Below, piece after piece: positions 52,992-62,209 of a DNA stretch of 64,000 nucleotides. Source of the DNA: Chitinophaga sp. GbtcB8 (lineage in GTDB: Bacteria; Bacteroidota; Bacteroidia; Chitinophagales; Chitinophagaceae); NCBI RefSeq assembly GCF_019091455.1, contig NZ_JAGXJN010000020.1:65870-129869 (forward strand), given 5' to 3'. How positions within the stretch are numbered: position 1 is the stretch's first letter; every line of letters starts with the position of its first letter. The notes under the pieces were generated by a model, which saw nothing but the letters and a program-made list of their open reading frames with translations, had not been told where the DNA came from and ran no database searches. The translations under genes and the position numbers were made by a program.

Positions 52992-55337
52992 TTATTCCGT
53001 TTGCAGGAATTTAACGGGATTGGCCAGGGCGGTTTTAATGCCATGAAAACTAACAGTTATAATAGCCACCAGCATGGTAGCCACACCTGCCAGCACAAAC
53101 ATCCACCACGAAAGCTCAATATGGTAATCCATGCTGTCCAGCAGCTTTTGCATGCCCCAGCCTGCAAGCGGCACAGTGAATATAAAGGCAATCAGCACCG
53201 GTTTCAGGAAATCTTTGGAAAGGGAGAACCAAAGGCTGCCCATACCAGCGCCTAACACTTTGCGGATGCTTACCTCCTTGCTGCGCTGTTCCGCCAGGAA
53301 AGCTGATAATCCGAAAAGCCCCATGCAGGAAATGAAAATGGCCATGCCCCCGAATATATTTGCCATGTACCCGATTGAGCGGATATTGTTGAACCTTTTC
53401 TGGTATTCTTCCTTTGTAAAGTGAAACTCAAACGGGAAATCAGGATTGAGCTTTTTTACAACCCGCTCAATTTTTGAAAGGCATTCCTGCCAGTTGTCAT
53501 TATTGGTGATGCGTACAAAAAAATGGTCCAGGCCACCGGTGTTCAGATAAATGATCATAGGTTTGGGAGAGCCGGTAGGATCATTGTATACAAAATCCCG
53601 TACTACGCCGATCACAGTATTTTTATTTAGTTGCATCCCTATAACAGGTGTTTTGAGATGCATGCTTTTTACAGCTGCCTCATTGACCAGGCAGGTGAAG
53701 CTGTCTGCTCCATATGCCGGGCTGAAATCACGGCCCGCTGCCATTTTTAGTCCAACCGTTTTAGTCCAGTCATATTGCACATTGGCAATAGTGAATGCAA
53801 AATCCTGGTCCGCCGTTTTACCCGGCCATTCAACTCCGTTCATGCCAGCGCCGAAGCGCACCAGGTTGTCGCTGCCGGCAGATACGCTCCTGACGCCCGG
53901 GATCTGCATCAGCTCATTCTTAACCAGGTCAAACTTATTCTTTATGCCGCCCCTGGCGGGGATTTCGATCAAATTCTCAGGATTGTAGCCTATGGGCCTG
54001 TGCTCCAGGAAATGCAGCTGCCGGAAAATAACAATAGTAGTAATGACCAGGAAAATGGAGATGATGAACTGGAAGGTTACCAGCCCTTTCCGTAATAGGT
54101 TGCCGCCTTTTTCTGCGGACAGCAATTTTTTCAGAACTTTTACCGGTTCAAAACGGCTTAGGTAAAATGCCGGGTAGCTGCCTGCCAGCAGCCCGGTAAC
54201 CAGCCCCAATCCCAGTAATAGCCCCCATATACGCCAGTTCAGCAGATCAGGGGTAAAGTTCCTGTCAGCAATACGCATAAAACCCGGCAGCGCCAGTTGC
54301 GCCAGTATAATGCCCAGGGCCAGTGCCAGAAATGAAAGTAACAGGGCTTCGCTCAGAAATTGCAGCATGATCCGCTTGCGGGAAGCTCCCATCACCTTCC
54401 GCACGCCCACTTCGCGCGCACGCTGCTGTGATCTGGCGGTGGAAAGGATCATGAAATTGATGCAGGCTATCAGCAAAACAAATGCGCCAATACAGCCCAG
54501 CAGCATCACAATTTCAATAATGCCGCCGCTGGGAACGCCATTTTTGAACTGCCCATACAGGCGCACATCAGCGAAAGGATAGGCAAACAGGATGTTATTC
54601 TTTTCATCCTGCTTTTGCAGGAACAGGTTTTTCAGCTTCGTGTTCAGCACCGCCAAACGGGTACCAGGCTGTGTCTGTATCCAGGTCTGGATGCGGTTAT
54701 CGTCCCATTTGCGCAGCCAGGGGCTTTCCTGCTCCAAAAGCCGGAAAGGAAGCACCACATCAAACCGGTTGCTGCTGTTCTGTGGTACATCCCGTATCAC
54801 AGCAGCTACTTTTAACGTATGGATATTGTTAAACACCAGTATTTTGCCGATGGCATTTTCCCCGTTAAACAGTTTTTTAGACGTACGTTCCGTGATCACT
54901 ACAGTACCCGGCTCGCTCAATACCGCCGCGGGATTACCCTGCACCGCAGGAAAGCTCATGATGTTAAAAAAATCCGGTTCGGCGTAAATGCTGTTTTCAT
55001 AGGTGGTTTTGTCACCATTTTTTACCAGCTGATCGCCTGCATAAAGCATACGGGCGGCATATTTTACTTCCGGCATTTCAGTGCGCAAGCTCGCTGCCAG
55101 TGGACCTGGCGTTACGTTGCCTGTTTTGATCTCTTCACCCAGGTACTGGGTCCGCATCAGCAGGTAAGTATCTTTCAGGTGGGCATGGAATTTATCATAG
55201 CTGCATTCATCCACTACCACCTGCAGGATGATAATGCCTGTGGCAAGTCCAACAGACAGCCCGCAGATATTAATGAAGGAGGAAACCTTGTTCTTGAAAA
55301 GGTTTCGCCAGGCCATTTTTAAGTAGCTTTTGATCAT
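52992..55337 (-). CDS. MacB/FtsX-type ABC transporter permease
   Basis: 781 residues from the ATG at 55337 (MIKSYLKMAWRNLFKNKVSS), the usual family start; an ATG at 55418 would add 27 non-homologous residues. It has the duplicated FtsX layout: TM1 (SFINICGLSVGLATGIIILQ), periplasmic domain, middle TMs with REVGVRKVMGAS, then a second periplasmic domain and TMs with KEVSIRKVLGAGMGSLWFSLS, ending LANPVKFLQTE. No ATPase is linked. It is a paralogue of the permease at 26222-28621. Substrate unknown; these proteins often export peptides or lipoproteins. Confidence 0.92.
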   Translation of the reverse strand: MIKSYLKMAWRNLFKNKVSSFINICGLSVGLATGIIILQVVVDECSYDKFHAHLKDTYLLMRTQYLGEEIKTGNVTPGPLAASLRTEMPEVKYAARMLYAGDQLVKNGDKTTYENSIYAEPDFFNIMSFPAVQGNPAAVLSEPGTVVITERTSKKLFNGENAIGKILVFNNIHTLKVAAVIRDVPQNSSNRFDVVLPFRLLEQESPWLRKWDDNRIQTWIQTQPGTRLAVLNTKLKNLFLQKQDEKNNILFAYPFADVRLYGQFKNGVPSGGIIEIVMLLGCIGAFVLLIACINFMILSTARSQQRAREVGVRKVMGASRKRIMLQFLSEALLLSFLALALGIILAQLALPGFMRIADRNFTPDLLNWRIWGLLLGLGLVTGLLAGSYPAFYLSRFEPVKVLKKLLSAEKGGNLLRKGLVTFQFIISIFLVITTIVIFRQLHFLEHRPIGYNPENLIEIPARGGIKNKFDLVKNELMQIPGVRSVSAGSDNLVRFGAGMNGVEWPGKTADQDFAFTIANVQYDWTKTVGLKMAAGRDFSPAYGADSFTCLVNEAAVKSMHLKTPVIGMQLNKNTVIGVVRDFVYNDPTGSPKPMIIYLNTGGLDHFFVRITNNDNWQECLSKIERVVKKLNPDFPFEFHFTKEEYQKRFNNIRSIGYMANIFGGMAIFISCMGLFGLSAFLAEQRSKEVSIRKVLGAGMGSLWFSLSKDFLKPVLIAFIFTVPLAGWGMQKLLDSMDYHIELSWWMFVLAGVATMLVAIITVSFHGIKTALANPVKFLQTE

Positions 55338-55559
55338 AGTTATACCGCTTATATAATAGAGGGCTCCAAGGAGGTGCCAGCTTCCGGGCGCATTGATAAC
55401 CAACGCGCTGGAATTCATAAATACCGGTTAATTGCCCGGTTTCGTACAGCCGTTGTTCATAATTGAACGCTCTTCCCCACCCACCCCTAACAAAATTTTC
55501 CTTATTTTGGCCCCTGGTCCTTTTTAAAAAAGGTACCCATCAAACCAAAACCACTAAAG

Positions 55560-56681
55560 TTGAACATCGCCTTCGATGCCAAACGGGCTTTTCAGAATAA
55601 CACAGGACTGGGCAACTACAGCCGGTCCCTGATCAGTGCCCTGGCCACGTATTTCCCGGAACATCATTACTACCTTTTTGCGCCAAAGCAAACAGGAATG
55701 TTCAACACCACGCTGCCGGCAGTGCTCCCGCAAAAGCCCCTGCACCGCTGGTTCCGTGCTGCCTGGCGCAGCAGGTATGTGGTAAGTGATCTGTTGGCGC
55801 ACAATATAGATCTTTACCATGGTCTAAGCCATGAAATACCTTTTGGCATTCACCGCAGCGGCATAAAAAGTGTGGTTACTATGCACGATCTGATCTTTGA
55901 ACGTTATCCCGGCCAGTATAATCCTATTGATGTACAAACCTATCGCCGTAAGGCAAAATATGCCTGTGAGCAGGCCAATAGGGTAGTGGCCATCAGTGAG
56001 CAAACCAAAGCAGACCTCATTACTTACTATCATACACCGCCGGGGAAAATAGCCGTGGTATATCAAAGCTGTGATCCCATGTTTGCCGTAGCGCACACAG
56101 GGGAGGAGCTGCAGGAAATGCGGCAACAGTACGGCCTGCCGCCGGTTTATTTATTGTATGTAGGATCCGTGATAGAGCGTAAGAACCTGTTAGGCATAGT
56201 ACAGGCATTACAACAGCAGCAATTAAAAATACCTTTAGTGGTATTAGGCGATGGCGGTTCCTATAAAAAGAAAGTAAAAAGCTTTATAGCCGCAAACGGC
56301 CTGCAGCAGCAGGTTATATGGTTGAATGAACAGCGCCGCCCCGCGTACACGGATCTGCCCCTGTTATACCAGGGCGCACAGGCCCTGGTGTATCCCTCCA
56401 TCTTTGAAGGGTTTGGTATTCCTATCCTGGAAGCGTTGTGGAGCCGTACACCGGTCATAACATCGCAGGGCTCCTGTTTTGCAGAAACCGCCGGGGATGC
56501 AGCTTTGTATGTAGATCCGCTGCAGCCGCAAACTATTGCCCATGCTATTACGCAGGTGCTGGAAGATACCGTGCTGGCGCAGGCCATGCGTGAAAAAGGC
56601 CGGATCCACGCACAACGTTTTACTGCAGATAAATGCGCCGCCGCCATGATGGACGTTTATAAAAGTTTAATTAATAATTAA
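55560..56681 (+). CDS. GT4-family glycosyltransferase (TTG start)
   Basis: 373 residues. The start is TTG at 55560: the frame reads MNIAFDAKRAFQNNTGLGNYSRSLI, the normal start of the family, and no in-frame ATG lies upstream. Two Rossmann-like domains; donor-binding landmarks LLYVGSVIERKNLLGIVQAL, YPSIFEGFGIPILEALWSRTPVITS (the E-x7-E motif) and DAALYVDPLQP. It transfers an activated sugar to an acceptor, likely in surface polysaccharide assembly; donor and acceptor are unknown. It has no further glycan genes next to it here. Confidence 0.9.
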   Translation: MNIAFDAKRAFQNNTGLGNYSRSLISALATYFPEHHYYLFAPKQTGMFNTTLPAVLPQKPLHRWFRAAWRSRYVVSDLLAHNIDLYHGLSHEIPFGIHRSGIKSVVTMHDLIFERYPGQYNPIDVQTYRRKAKYACEQANRVVAISEQTKADLITYYHTPPGKIAVVYQSCDPMFAVAHTGEELQEMRQQYGLPPVYLLYVGSVIERKNLLGIVQALQQQQLKIPLVVLGDGGSYKKKVKSFIAANGLQQQVIWLNEQRRPAYTDLPLLYQGAQALVYPSIFEGFGIPILEALWSRTPVITSQGSCFAETAGDAALYVDPLQPQTIAHAITQVLEDTVLAQAMREKGRIHAQRFTADKCAAAMMDVYKSLINN

Positions 56682-56773
56682 AAATTAAGAATTAATAATC
56701 ATGAAAATTAATAGTTCACTTGAAAAGCAGGCACCACATCTATTAATTATTCATTCTTAATTATTAATTCAAA
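56669..56773. repeat. AT-rich inverted repeat between GT4 and tsaC
   Basis: AATTAATAATTAA (starting at 56669, overlapping the GT4 stop) faces TTAATTATTAATT at 56758-56770, with looser complementarity around it. The spacer is about 75 bp. A related motif occurs at 57409-57432 before the cca gene. Could be a small MITE-like repeat or a pair of terminator-like A/T stems. Confidence 0.45.
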
Positions 56774-56782
56774 GATAGAAAC

Positions 56783-57352
56783 ATGCCTTACGAAAACGAC
56801 ATAACACCCTCCCTGCGCGTACTCCGCGAAGGCGGCCTTATTCTATACCCAACAGATACCGTATGGGGCATTGGCTGCGATGCCACCAATGAAACCGCCG
56901 TGCAGGATATATTCACCCTCAAACAACGGGATGAAGCTAAAAGCATGGTCGTACTGCTGGCAGATGTACGCGACCTCATGTTATACATTGCCCACCCGCA
57001 TCCGGACCTTGCCAACATCCTGGAAAGTTTTGACCGCCCCACCACCGTTATCTACGATGGCGCACTGGGCCTGGCCCCGAATGTGGTGCATAAAGATGGC
57101 AGCGTGGCTATACGTATTGTACAGGATGAATTTTGTCATCATCTTATTAAACGCCTGCGCAAGCCCCTGGTATCTACCTCCGCCAATCTCAGCGGACAGC
57201 CCGCCCCGGCCACTTTTGCAGCAATTGACCCGCTTATAAAGGATGGCGTAAATTATGTGGTGCAATACCGGCAGGATGATATGGAAGTAAAACCGCCCTC
57301 CCGCATTATCCGCCTGCATAATAACGGCAGTATAGATGTGATCCGCGAATAA
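56783..57352 (+). CDS. L-threonylcarbamoyladenylate synthase (Sua5/YrdC family)
   Basis: 189 residues. Family landmarks: LILYPTDTVWGIGCDATN (ATP/threonine pocket), KQRDEAKSMVVLL, RPTTVIYDG, VAIRIVQDEF and PLVSTSANLSGQPAP. It makes threonylcarbamoyl-AMP for the t6A37 modification of ANN-decoding tRNAs. It sits in a cluster with the CCA-adding enzyme and MiaA, so the tRNA-processing theme is clear. Single domain (no Sua5 C-terminal extension), so TsaC-like in size. It follows an AT-rich inverted repeat. Confidence 0.95.
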   Translation: MPYENDITPSLRVLREGGLILYPTDTVWGIGCDATNETAVQDIFTLKQRDEAKSMVVLLADVRDLMLYIAHPHPDLANILESFDRPTTVIYDGALGLAPNVVHKDGSVAIRIVQDEFCHHLIKRLRKPLVSTSANLSGQPAPATFAAIDPLIKDGVNYVVQYRQDDMEVKPPSRIIRLHNNGSIDVIRE

Positions 57353-57408
57353 GCAGGCGCAATAATTACAAGTAACTCATTCTGAATAGGGTTACGTGTT
57401 ATTGTTCA

Positions 57409-57432
57409 TTATTAATTCTGAATTATTAATTA
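57409..57432. repeat. AT-rich palindromic motif before the CCA gene
   Basis: ATTATTAATTCTGAATTATTAATT contains the AATTATTAATT element also found around 56669-56773. Its purpose is not clear; it lies just before the cca gene's upstream region. Confidence 0.4.
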
Positions 57433-57469
57433 AAGGAATACTTTTGCGGTTTTTATATCTTTTTCTAGT

Positions 57470-58906
57470 ATGATCAGCAGGAAGCCTATAGACATTCCCT
57501 GTACCTTGCAGGAACGTAAAGTGTTAGAGCAGATAGCCGTGGCTGCCCGGGAGCTGGGTGTGCCCTGTTACCTGATCGGCGGCTTTGTGCGTGATAAATT
57601 ATTGAACCGCAATACCAAAGATATGGACGTGGTATGTGTGGGCGATGGCATTGCCCTGGCCCATAAGGTAGCGTCCATCATAGGGGAAAATGTGCCGGTG
57701 AATTTCTTCAAAACCTATGGCACCGCACAAATAAAATGGAATGAGCTGGAAATAGAGTTTGTAGGCGCCCGCAAAGAAAGTTACCGCGATCATTCCCGCA
57801 ACCCGGAAGTAGAAGCCGGTACCCTGCAGGATGATCAGCTGCGCCGCGATTTCACCATTAACGCCATGGCCGTAAGCCTCAAAGAAGATGATTACGGCAG
57901 CCTGCTGGATCCCTTCAATGGCCTGGCAGACCTGGATCAGAAGCTGATCCGCACCCCGCTGGAACCTTCGCAAACCTTTAGCGATGATCCCCTGCGCATG
58001 ATGCGGGCCATCCGCTTTGCCTCCCAGCTGCAATTCACTATTCATCCTGAAGCCTTTACAGCCATCCAGGAAAATGCACACCGGATCAGGATCGTATCAC
58101 AGGAACGTATAACCGACGAGTTTAACAAGATCATGTTATCCACCAAACCCTCCGTAGGGCTGGACCTGTTATACCGCGGCGGTTTAATGAAGATCATTTT
58201 TCCGCAGATGATAGACCTGGTAGGCGTGGAAATGGTGGAAGGCAAAGGGCATAAAGATAATTTTTATCATACTTTGCAGGTGGTAGATAATATCTCCCGC
58301 CATACCAAAGACCTGTGGCTGCGCTGGGCCGCGCTCCTGCACGACATTGGCAAGCCCGCTACCAAACGCTTTGAGCCGGCCCATGGCTGGACCTTTCACG
58401 GGCACGATGCGGTAGGAGGTAAGATGGTGACCCGTATCTTTGCACGCCTGAAGCTGCCGCAGCATGAAAAAATGCGCCTGGTAAAAAAGCTGGTAGAGCT
58501 GCACTTACGGCCCATCAGCCTCACAAAGGAAAGTATTACGGATTCGGCTATACGGCGTTTGCTGTTTGATGCCGGGGACGATATTGATGCATTGATGATG
58601 TTGTGCGAAGCAGACATCACCTCAAAGAACCGCGCAAAAGTGAAGCGCTACCTGGAGAACTTTGAGCTGGTACGGCAACGGCTAAAGGAAGTGGAAGAAA
58701 GTGACCGTATCCGCAACTGGCAGCCACCGGTAACCGGCGAGGTAATTATGGAAACATTCGGGCTGCAGCCCTGTAAGCAGGTAGGCGACCTTAAAAACGC
58801 TATCCGCGAAGCCATCCTGGACGGGGAGATCCCCAACACCTACGAAGCGGCTTATGCATTTATGCTGGAAAAAGCCGGCGCTATGGATTTGCACCCGGTT
58901 AAATAA
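57470..58906 (+). CDS. cca: CCA tRNA nucleotidyltransferase with HD domain
   Basis: 478 residues. The nucleotidyltransferase head shows GGFVRDKLLNRNTKDMDVV (GG, RRD-like and DxD motifs), RRDFTINAMAVSL and DPLRMMRAIRFASQL; then RNA-binding helices and an HD phosphohydrolase domain (LLHDIGKPATKRFEPAHGWTFHGHDAVGG). It adds or repairs the 3' CCA of tRNAs, needed for tRNA-Leu copy 1 in this window. HD fusions are common in bacterial CCA enzymes. Confidence 0.96.
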   Translation: MISRKPIDIPCTLQERKVLEQIAVAARELGVPCYLIGGFVRDKLLNRNTKDMDVVCVGDGIALAHKVASIIGENVPVNFFKTYGTAQIKWNELEIEFVGARKESYRDHSRNPEVEAGTLQDDQLRRDFTINAMAVSLKEDDYGSLLDPFNGLADLDQKLIRTPLEPSQTFSDDPLRMMRAIRFASQLQFTIHPEAFTAIQENAHRIRIVSQERITDEFNKIMLSTKPSVGLDLLYRGGLMKIIFPQMIDLVGVEMVEGKGHKDNFYHTLQVVDNISRHTKDLWLRWAALLHDIGKPATKRFEPAHGWTFHGHDAVGGKMVTRIFARLKLPQHEKMRLVKKLVELHLRPISLTKESITDSAIRRLLFDAGDDIDALMMLCEADITSKNRAKVKRYLENFELVRQRLKEVEESDRIRNWQPPVTGEVIMETFGLQPCKQVGDLKNAIREAILDGEIPNTYEAAYAFMLEKAGAMDLHPVK

Positions 58907-59021
58907 AAATGGTAAATTTACGTGGTTAAAGGATAGATCTTGAATCAAGCATCATTTTTGCGGCGGTAAATGCCAGCATTTGTTACTAAAACATTACTAA
59001 AACCTATAACATATATTTGTC

Positions 59022-59594
59022 ATGCCGGTTTTGAAATTCAGAGTTTACTGGGAAGAAGATGAAAGCGTTTACAGGGATATAGCCATAAAGCCAAATCAAA
59101 CCTTTCTACAATTTCATCAGAGCATTTTACAATCTTTTGAGTTTGACACTAAACATAAAGCCACCTTTTACCGTAGCAACGATAACTGGCAGCGCGGACG
59201 TGAGATCATACTGGAAGCGGATAATGCTCCCCGCAAGGCAGAGCCCCTGCTGATGTCGGATACCCCTATTGCAGCAGCTGTAAAGGCCCCTAACCAGAAG
59301 TTCATATACCTCTATGACTTTGCCAAGAACTGGACGTTCCTGGTTGAGCTGATCGGCATTTCCAAAGAGGAAAATGCCAAAATGATGTACCCCTTCTGCG
59401 TACGCAAAGAAGGCCTGGCCCCCAGCCAGTACGGCACCAAAGGCCTCATAGGCGATAAGCTGGTGGAAATGGAAGAAAAATACGATCTCAATAAAGAAGG
59501 CATGAGTGAAGATGGTTTCGGCGAAGAAGGTGAAGACGACGAAAACGCGGAGGATGATGAAGAAGAAGTAGCCGGAGACGAAGAAGCGTTTTAA
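59022..59594 (+). CDS. pRiA4b ORF-3-like (IS1096 passenger TnpR-type) protein with acidic tail
   Basis: 190 residues. The first 150 residues resemble the PRiA4_ORF3 fold (VLKFRVYWEEDESVYRDIAIKPNQTFLQFHQSILQSFEFD, FIYLYDFAKNWTFLVELIGI). The last 40 residues are almost all Glu/Asp/Gly (GEEGEDDENAEDDEEEVAGD). It is not a transposase. Its role is unknown; it precedes miaA by 5 bp and probably shares its transcript, so a link to tRNA or translation is conceivable. Confidence 0.8.
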   Translation: MPVLKFRVYWEEDESVYRDIAIKPNQTFLQFHQSILQSFEFDTKHKATFYRSNDNWQRGREIILEADNAPRKAEPLLMSDTPIAAAVKAPNQKFIYLYDFAKNWTFLVELIGISKEENAKMMYPFCVRKEGLAPSQYGTKGLIGDKLVEMEEKYDLNKEGMSEDGFGEEGEDDENAEDDEEEVAGDEEAF

Positions 59595-59599
59595 TTCCC

Positions 59600-60508
59600 A
59601 TGCGCACCGTCATTATCCTTTGCGGTCCTACCGCTTCCGGCAAAACGGCACTGGCTATACGGATGGCGCAAACATTTGGAACGGCTGTCATTTCTGCGGA
59701 TAGCCGTCAGTGTTACAGGGAGTTAAGCATTGGCACCGCCAAGCCCTCCCCGCAGGAGTTACAAACCGTTCCACATTATTTCATTGATTCCCATTCCATA
59801 AAAGAAGAAGTAAGCGCAGGCCTGTTTGAAAAACTGGCCCTGCAATACACCCGGCAGATCTTTGCAAAAAATGAGGTAGCTGTTATGTGCGGCGGCACAG
59901 GCCTGTACATAAAAGCCTTTTGCGAAGGTATAGATGATATGCCGCCCATACCCCCCGCCATCCGGCAGCAGATCACGGCTCAATATGAGCAGGAAGGGCT
60001 TCCCTGGCTGCAGCAGCAGGTACAGGAGCAGGATCCCGGTTTTTATGCCAGTGCAGAGATCCGGAACCCCATGCGTTTAATGCGCGCCCTGGAAGTGCTT
60101 ACGGCTACAGGCCGCTCCATTACCACCTTCAGAACAGCGCCCCGCGTACAAAGGGATTTCCGCATTATTAAAATAGGCATCACCTTACCCAAAGAGCTCC
60201 TGCATCAGAACATTCATACCCGGGTAGATCATATGATAGCTGCCGGCCTGGTAGCAGAAGTGCAGCAGGTATTGCCCTACCGCTTTCACAACGCATTACA
60301 GACCGTGGGTTACCAGGAAATATTCGACCACCTGGATGGCGCCACTTCCCTGGATACCACCATAGACCTCATTAAAACGCATACCCGCCAATACGCCAGA
60401 CGCCAGCTCACCTGGTTCCGCAAAGATGCAGAGATCACCTGGTTCGATGCCCGCGACCATCACGCAGTACTGCAACATCTCCAGCACATAGCTCAATCAC
60501 CTTTATAA
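59600..60508 (+). CDS. miaA: tRNA dimethylallyltransferase
   Basis: 302 residues. P-loop GPTASGKTALA at residues 9-19, then VISADSRQCYRELSIGTAKPS, HYFIDSH, and GGTGLYIKAFCEGIDDMPP: all MiaA markers. It transfers a dimethylallyl group to A37 of tRNAs reading UNN codons. The start is 5 bp after the upstream stop. The window's tRNA-Leu(CAG) reads CUG, so is not a MiaA target. A strong terminator follows. Confidence 0.96.
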   Translation: MRTVIILCGPTASGKTALAIRMAQTFGTAVISADSRQCYRELSIGTAKPSPQELQTVPHYFIDSHSIKEEVSAGLFEKLALQYTRQIFAKNEVAVMCGGTGLYIKAFCEGIDDMPPIPPAIRQQITAQYEQEGLPWLQQQVQEQDPGFYASAEIRNPMRLMRALEVLTATGRSITTFRTAPRVQRDFRIIKIGITLPKELLHQNIHTRVDHMIAAGLVAEVQQVLPYRFHNALQTVGYQEIFDHLDGATSLDTTIDLIKTHTRQYARRQLTWFRKDAEITWFDARDHHAVLQHLQHIAQSPL

Positions 60509-60510
60509 AA

Positions 60511-60538
60511 AAAGTCCTGCATGAAAGTGCAGGACTTT
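60511..60538. terminator. Terminator after miaA
   Basis: AAAGTCCTGCA-tgaaag-TGCAGGACTTT: an 11-bp stem and 6-nt loop with A/T flanks, 2 bp past the miaA stop and ahead of the convergent FadL-type gene (60564). Can act in both directions. Confidence 0.85.
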
Positions 60539-60563
60539 CTTATATAAAGTACTCAATTCGTAA

Positions 60564-62114
60564 TTAAAACTTAAACCCTATAGTAGCCGTTACATTCGCA
60601 ATATTATTCTTAATATCAGCCGGTTTCGGAGAAGGTACATTCTCCTGGTTAGGCAGTACGGTGTAAGGCTGATCCTGGCGGGTATTGCTGCCATAAACCA
60701 GCGCCAGATCCAGGTACAGGCCACGGTTACGGTAACCTACGCCACCGGTATAGTAGGTACGGGAGCCGTCTATACCGCTGATCTTATAAGGATTGCCATA
60801 ATAGGCAAAACCTGCGCGGATAGCGAAAATATTCAGCTTCAGCTCACCACCAACCCGGAAGTTGGAAGCCGCCTGGTAAGTATTATCAATAGCCTGGTTC
60901 AGCGTTTGAGAATCTGCCTGGTCATTAGGGCCGCCATTCTTCATCTTCATTTTCATGGAGGAAAAGTTCGTATACTCATAGTCCGCCGTAATAAAACCGG
61001 AAGGTTTGGTCATATCCCCGCCTGCCGGGCGAAATACATAGCTTAAGCTGGCAATACCCTTCATAGGCGTGGTAATGTTATACTTGGACTCATCGGAATA
61101 ACCATTATTGGTTTCCGTTGAGTTGGCCACCTGCACGCCAAAATCCTTGGTATCGGTTACCATGCTGGTAATATAATTGTCCGTAAAAGATGCCCAGGTA
61201 GGCGATACATAGGTAAGGCCTATCCGTAAAGGCGCTACCGGCCGGTAAATAAGCCCGATCTTGGTATTAAAGCCTACCCCGTCAGTGGTCAGGTCTTCCA
61301 CTACATCATAGTAGTTCAGCGGGCTCTGTGTGCTGGAAGTGTTCGTTTCACGGAAAGTGCGGGTGCTTTCGTAATGGTACTGCGGAATGTTTAAGCTACC
61401 TCCAATATAGAACTGGTCGCTGTAATTACCGCCCACAGAAAGGTTTATCTCATTGGCGCTGCCCTTGGAAAGGAAAGTGTTTTCCTGGGTAATGCCGGTG
61501 GTTACCGGTACAATGCTTTCCCAGGCGCCATCCGGCTGCCCGTTGGTAGTATGGGGGCCTATCAGGCCGGTTTTATAGGCCAGGTCGGCGCCATGCGCAT
61601 ACTGCCCGTCGCTGCTTAGCAGGTTCGGGTCCGTAACGCCACGCAGCTGTATCAGGTAGTTATCTGAGAAAGACGATTCTTTGTTAACGCCCCGGTAATA
61701 TACCTGGTCGTTATAGTTATTGGTACGGGTAATGCCCAGGCCAATGGAAAAGTTCTCCCATTTGCTGTTAGGGTTCTTCTTACTGCCGCCAAATATAAAC
61801 GCCGCACTGTTCACATACAGGTTACCCCGGTTATCGCTTCCCTTGGTACCCAGGTAAGTGCCGGTGTTGGATGAGTTCTGGAAACCCAGTGAAAAACCAG
61901 CCTCGCTGGTCTTAAAGAAAGCCACACCTGCGGGGTTAATGAACATGGAGCTATAGTCGCCGCCCAGTGAGCCGGCCGCGCCGCCGGTAGCCAGTATGCG
62001 GGATGAGCCGGTTGGATTGGTGGTGCTGTAACGCAATGCATCGGTAATGGTTTGGGCGCTTACGGCATAACAGATCCCGGTCATTGCAAAGGTCAACGCA
62101 ACTTTTTTAATCAT
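60564..62114 (-). CDS. OmpP1/FadL/TodX-family outer membrane transporter
   Basis: 516 residues. Signal peptide (ending AVSAQT); then the FadL-type hatch region (DALRYSTTNPTGSSRILATGGAAGSLGGDYSSMFINPAGVAFFKTSEAGF) and a 14-strand barrel ending in FKF. FadL-type proteins pass hydrophobic molecules (fatty acids, aromatics) through the outer membrane. Related Bacteroidota proteins are abundant, and the ligand is unknown. It stands between the miaA terminator and the Gly/Tyr-rich lipoprotein gene; the 95-bp gap suggests possible co-transcription. Confidence 0.92.
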   Translation of the reverse strand: MIKKVALTFAMTGICYAVSAQTITDALRYSTTNPTGSSRILATGGAAGSLGGDYSSMFINPAGVAFFKTSEAGFSLGFQNSSNTGTYLGTKGSDNRGNLYVNSAAFIFGGSKKNPNSKWENFSIGLGITRTNNYNDQVYYRGVNKESSFSDNYLIQLRGVTDPNLLSSDGQYAHGADLAYKTGLIGPHTTNGQPDGAWESIVPVTTGITQENTFLSKGSANEINLSVGGNYSDQFYIGGSLNIPQYHYESTRTFRETNTSSTQSPLNYYDVVEDLTTDGVGFNTKIGLIYRPVAPLRIGLTYVSPTWASFTDNYITSMVTDTKDFGVQVANSTETNNGYSDESKYNITTPMKGIASLSYVFRPAGGDMTKPSGFITADYEYTNFSSMKMKMKNGGPNDQADSQTLNQAIDNTYQAASNFRVGGELKLNIFAIRAGFAYYGNPYKISGIDGSRTYYTGGVGYRNRGLYLDLALVYGSNTRQDQPYTVLPNQENVPSPKPADIKNNIANVTATIGFKF

Positions 62115-62209
62115 TCTTTTAACGTTTTGAGATAGTATAGCTGAATTAAAAAATACCCTGGTGTTTGATGCCAGGGTATTTGTTTTCTCTATAGGAAAGA
62201 AGGTAATAT

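Noticed and set aside
59022..59594. Insertion sequence
   Set aside because: The family name refers to an IS passenger, but there is no transposase, no inverted ends and no target duplication.
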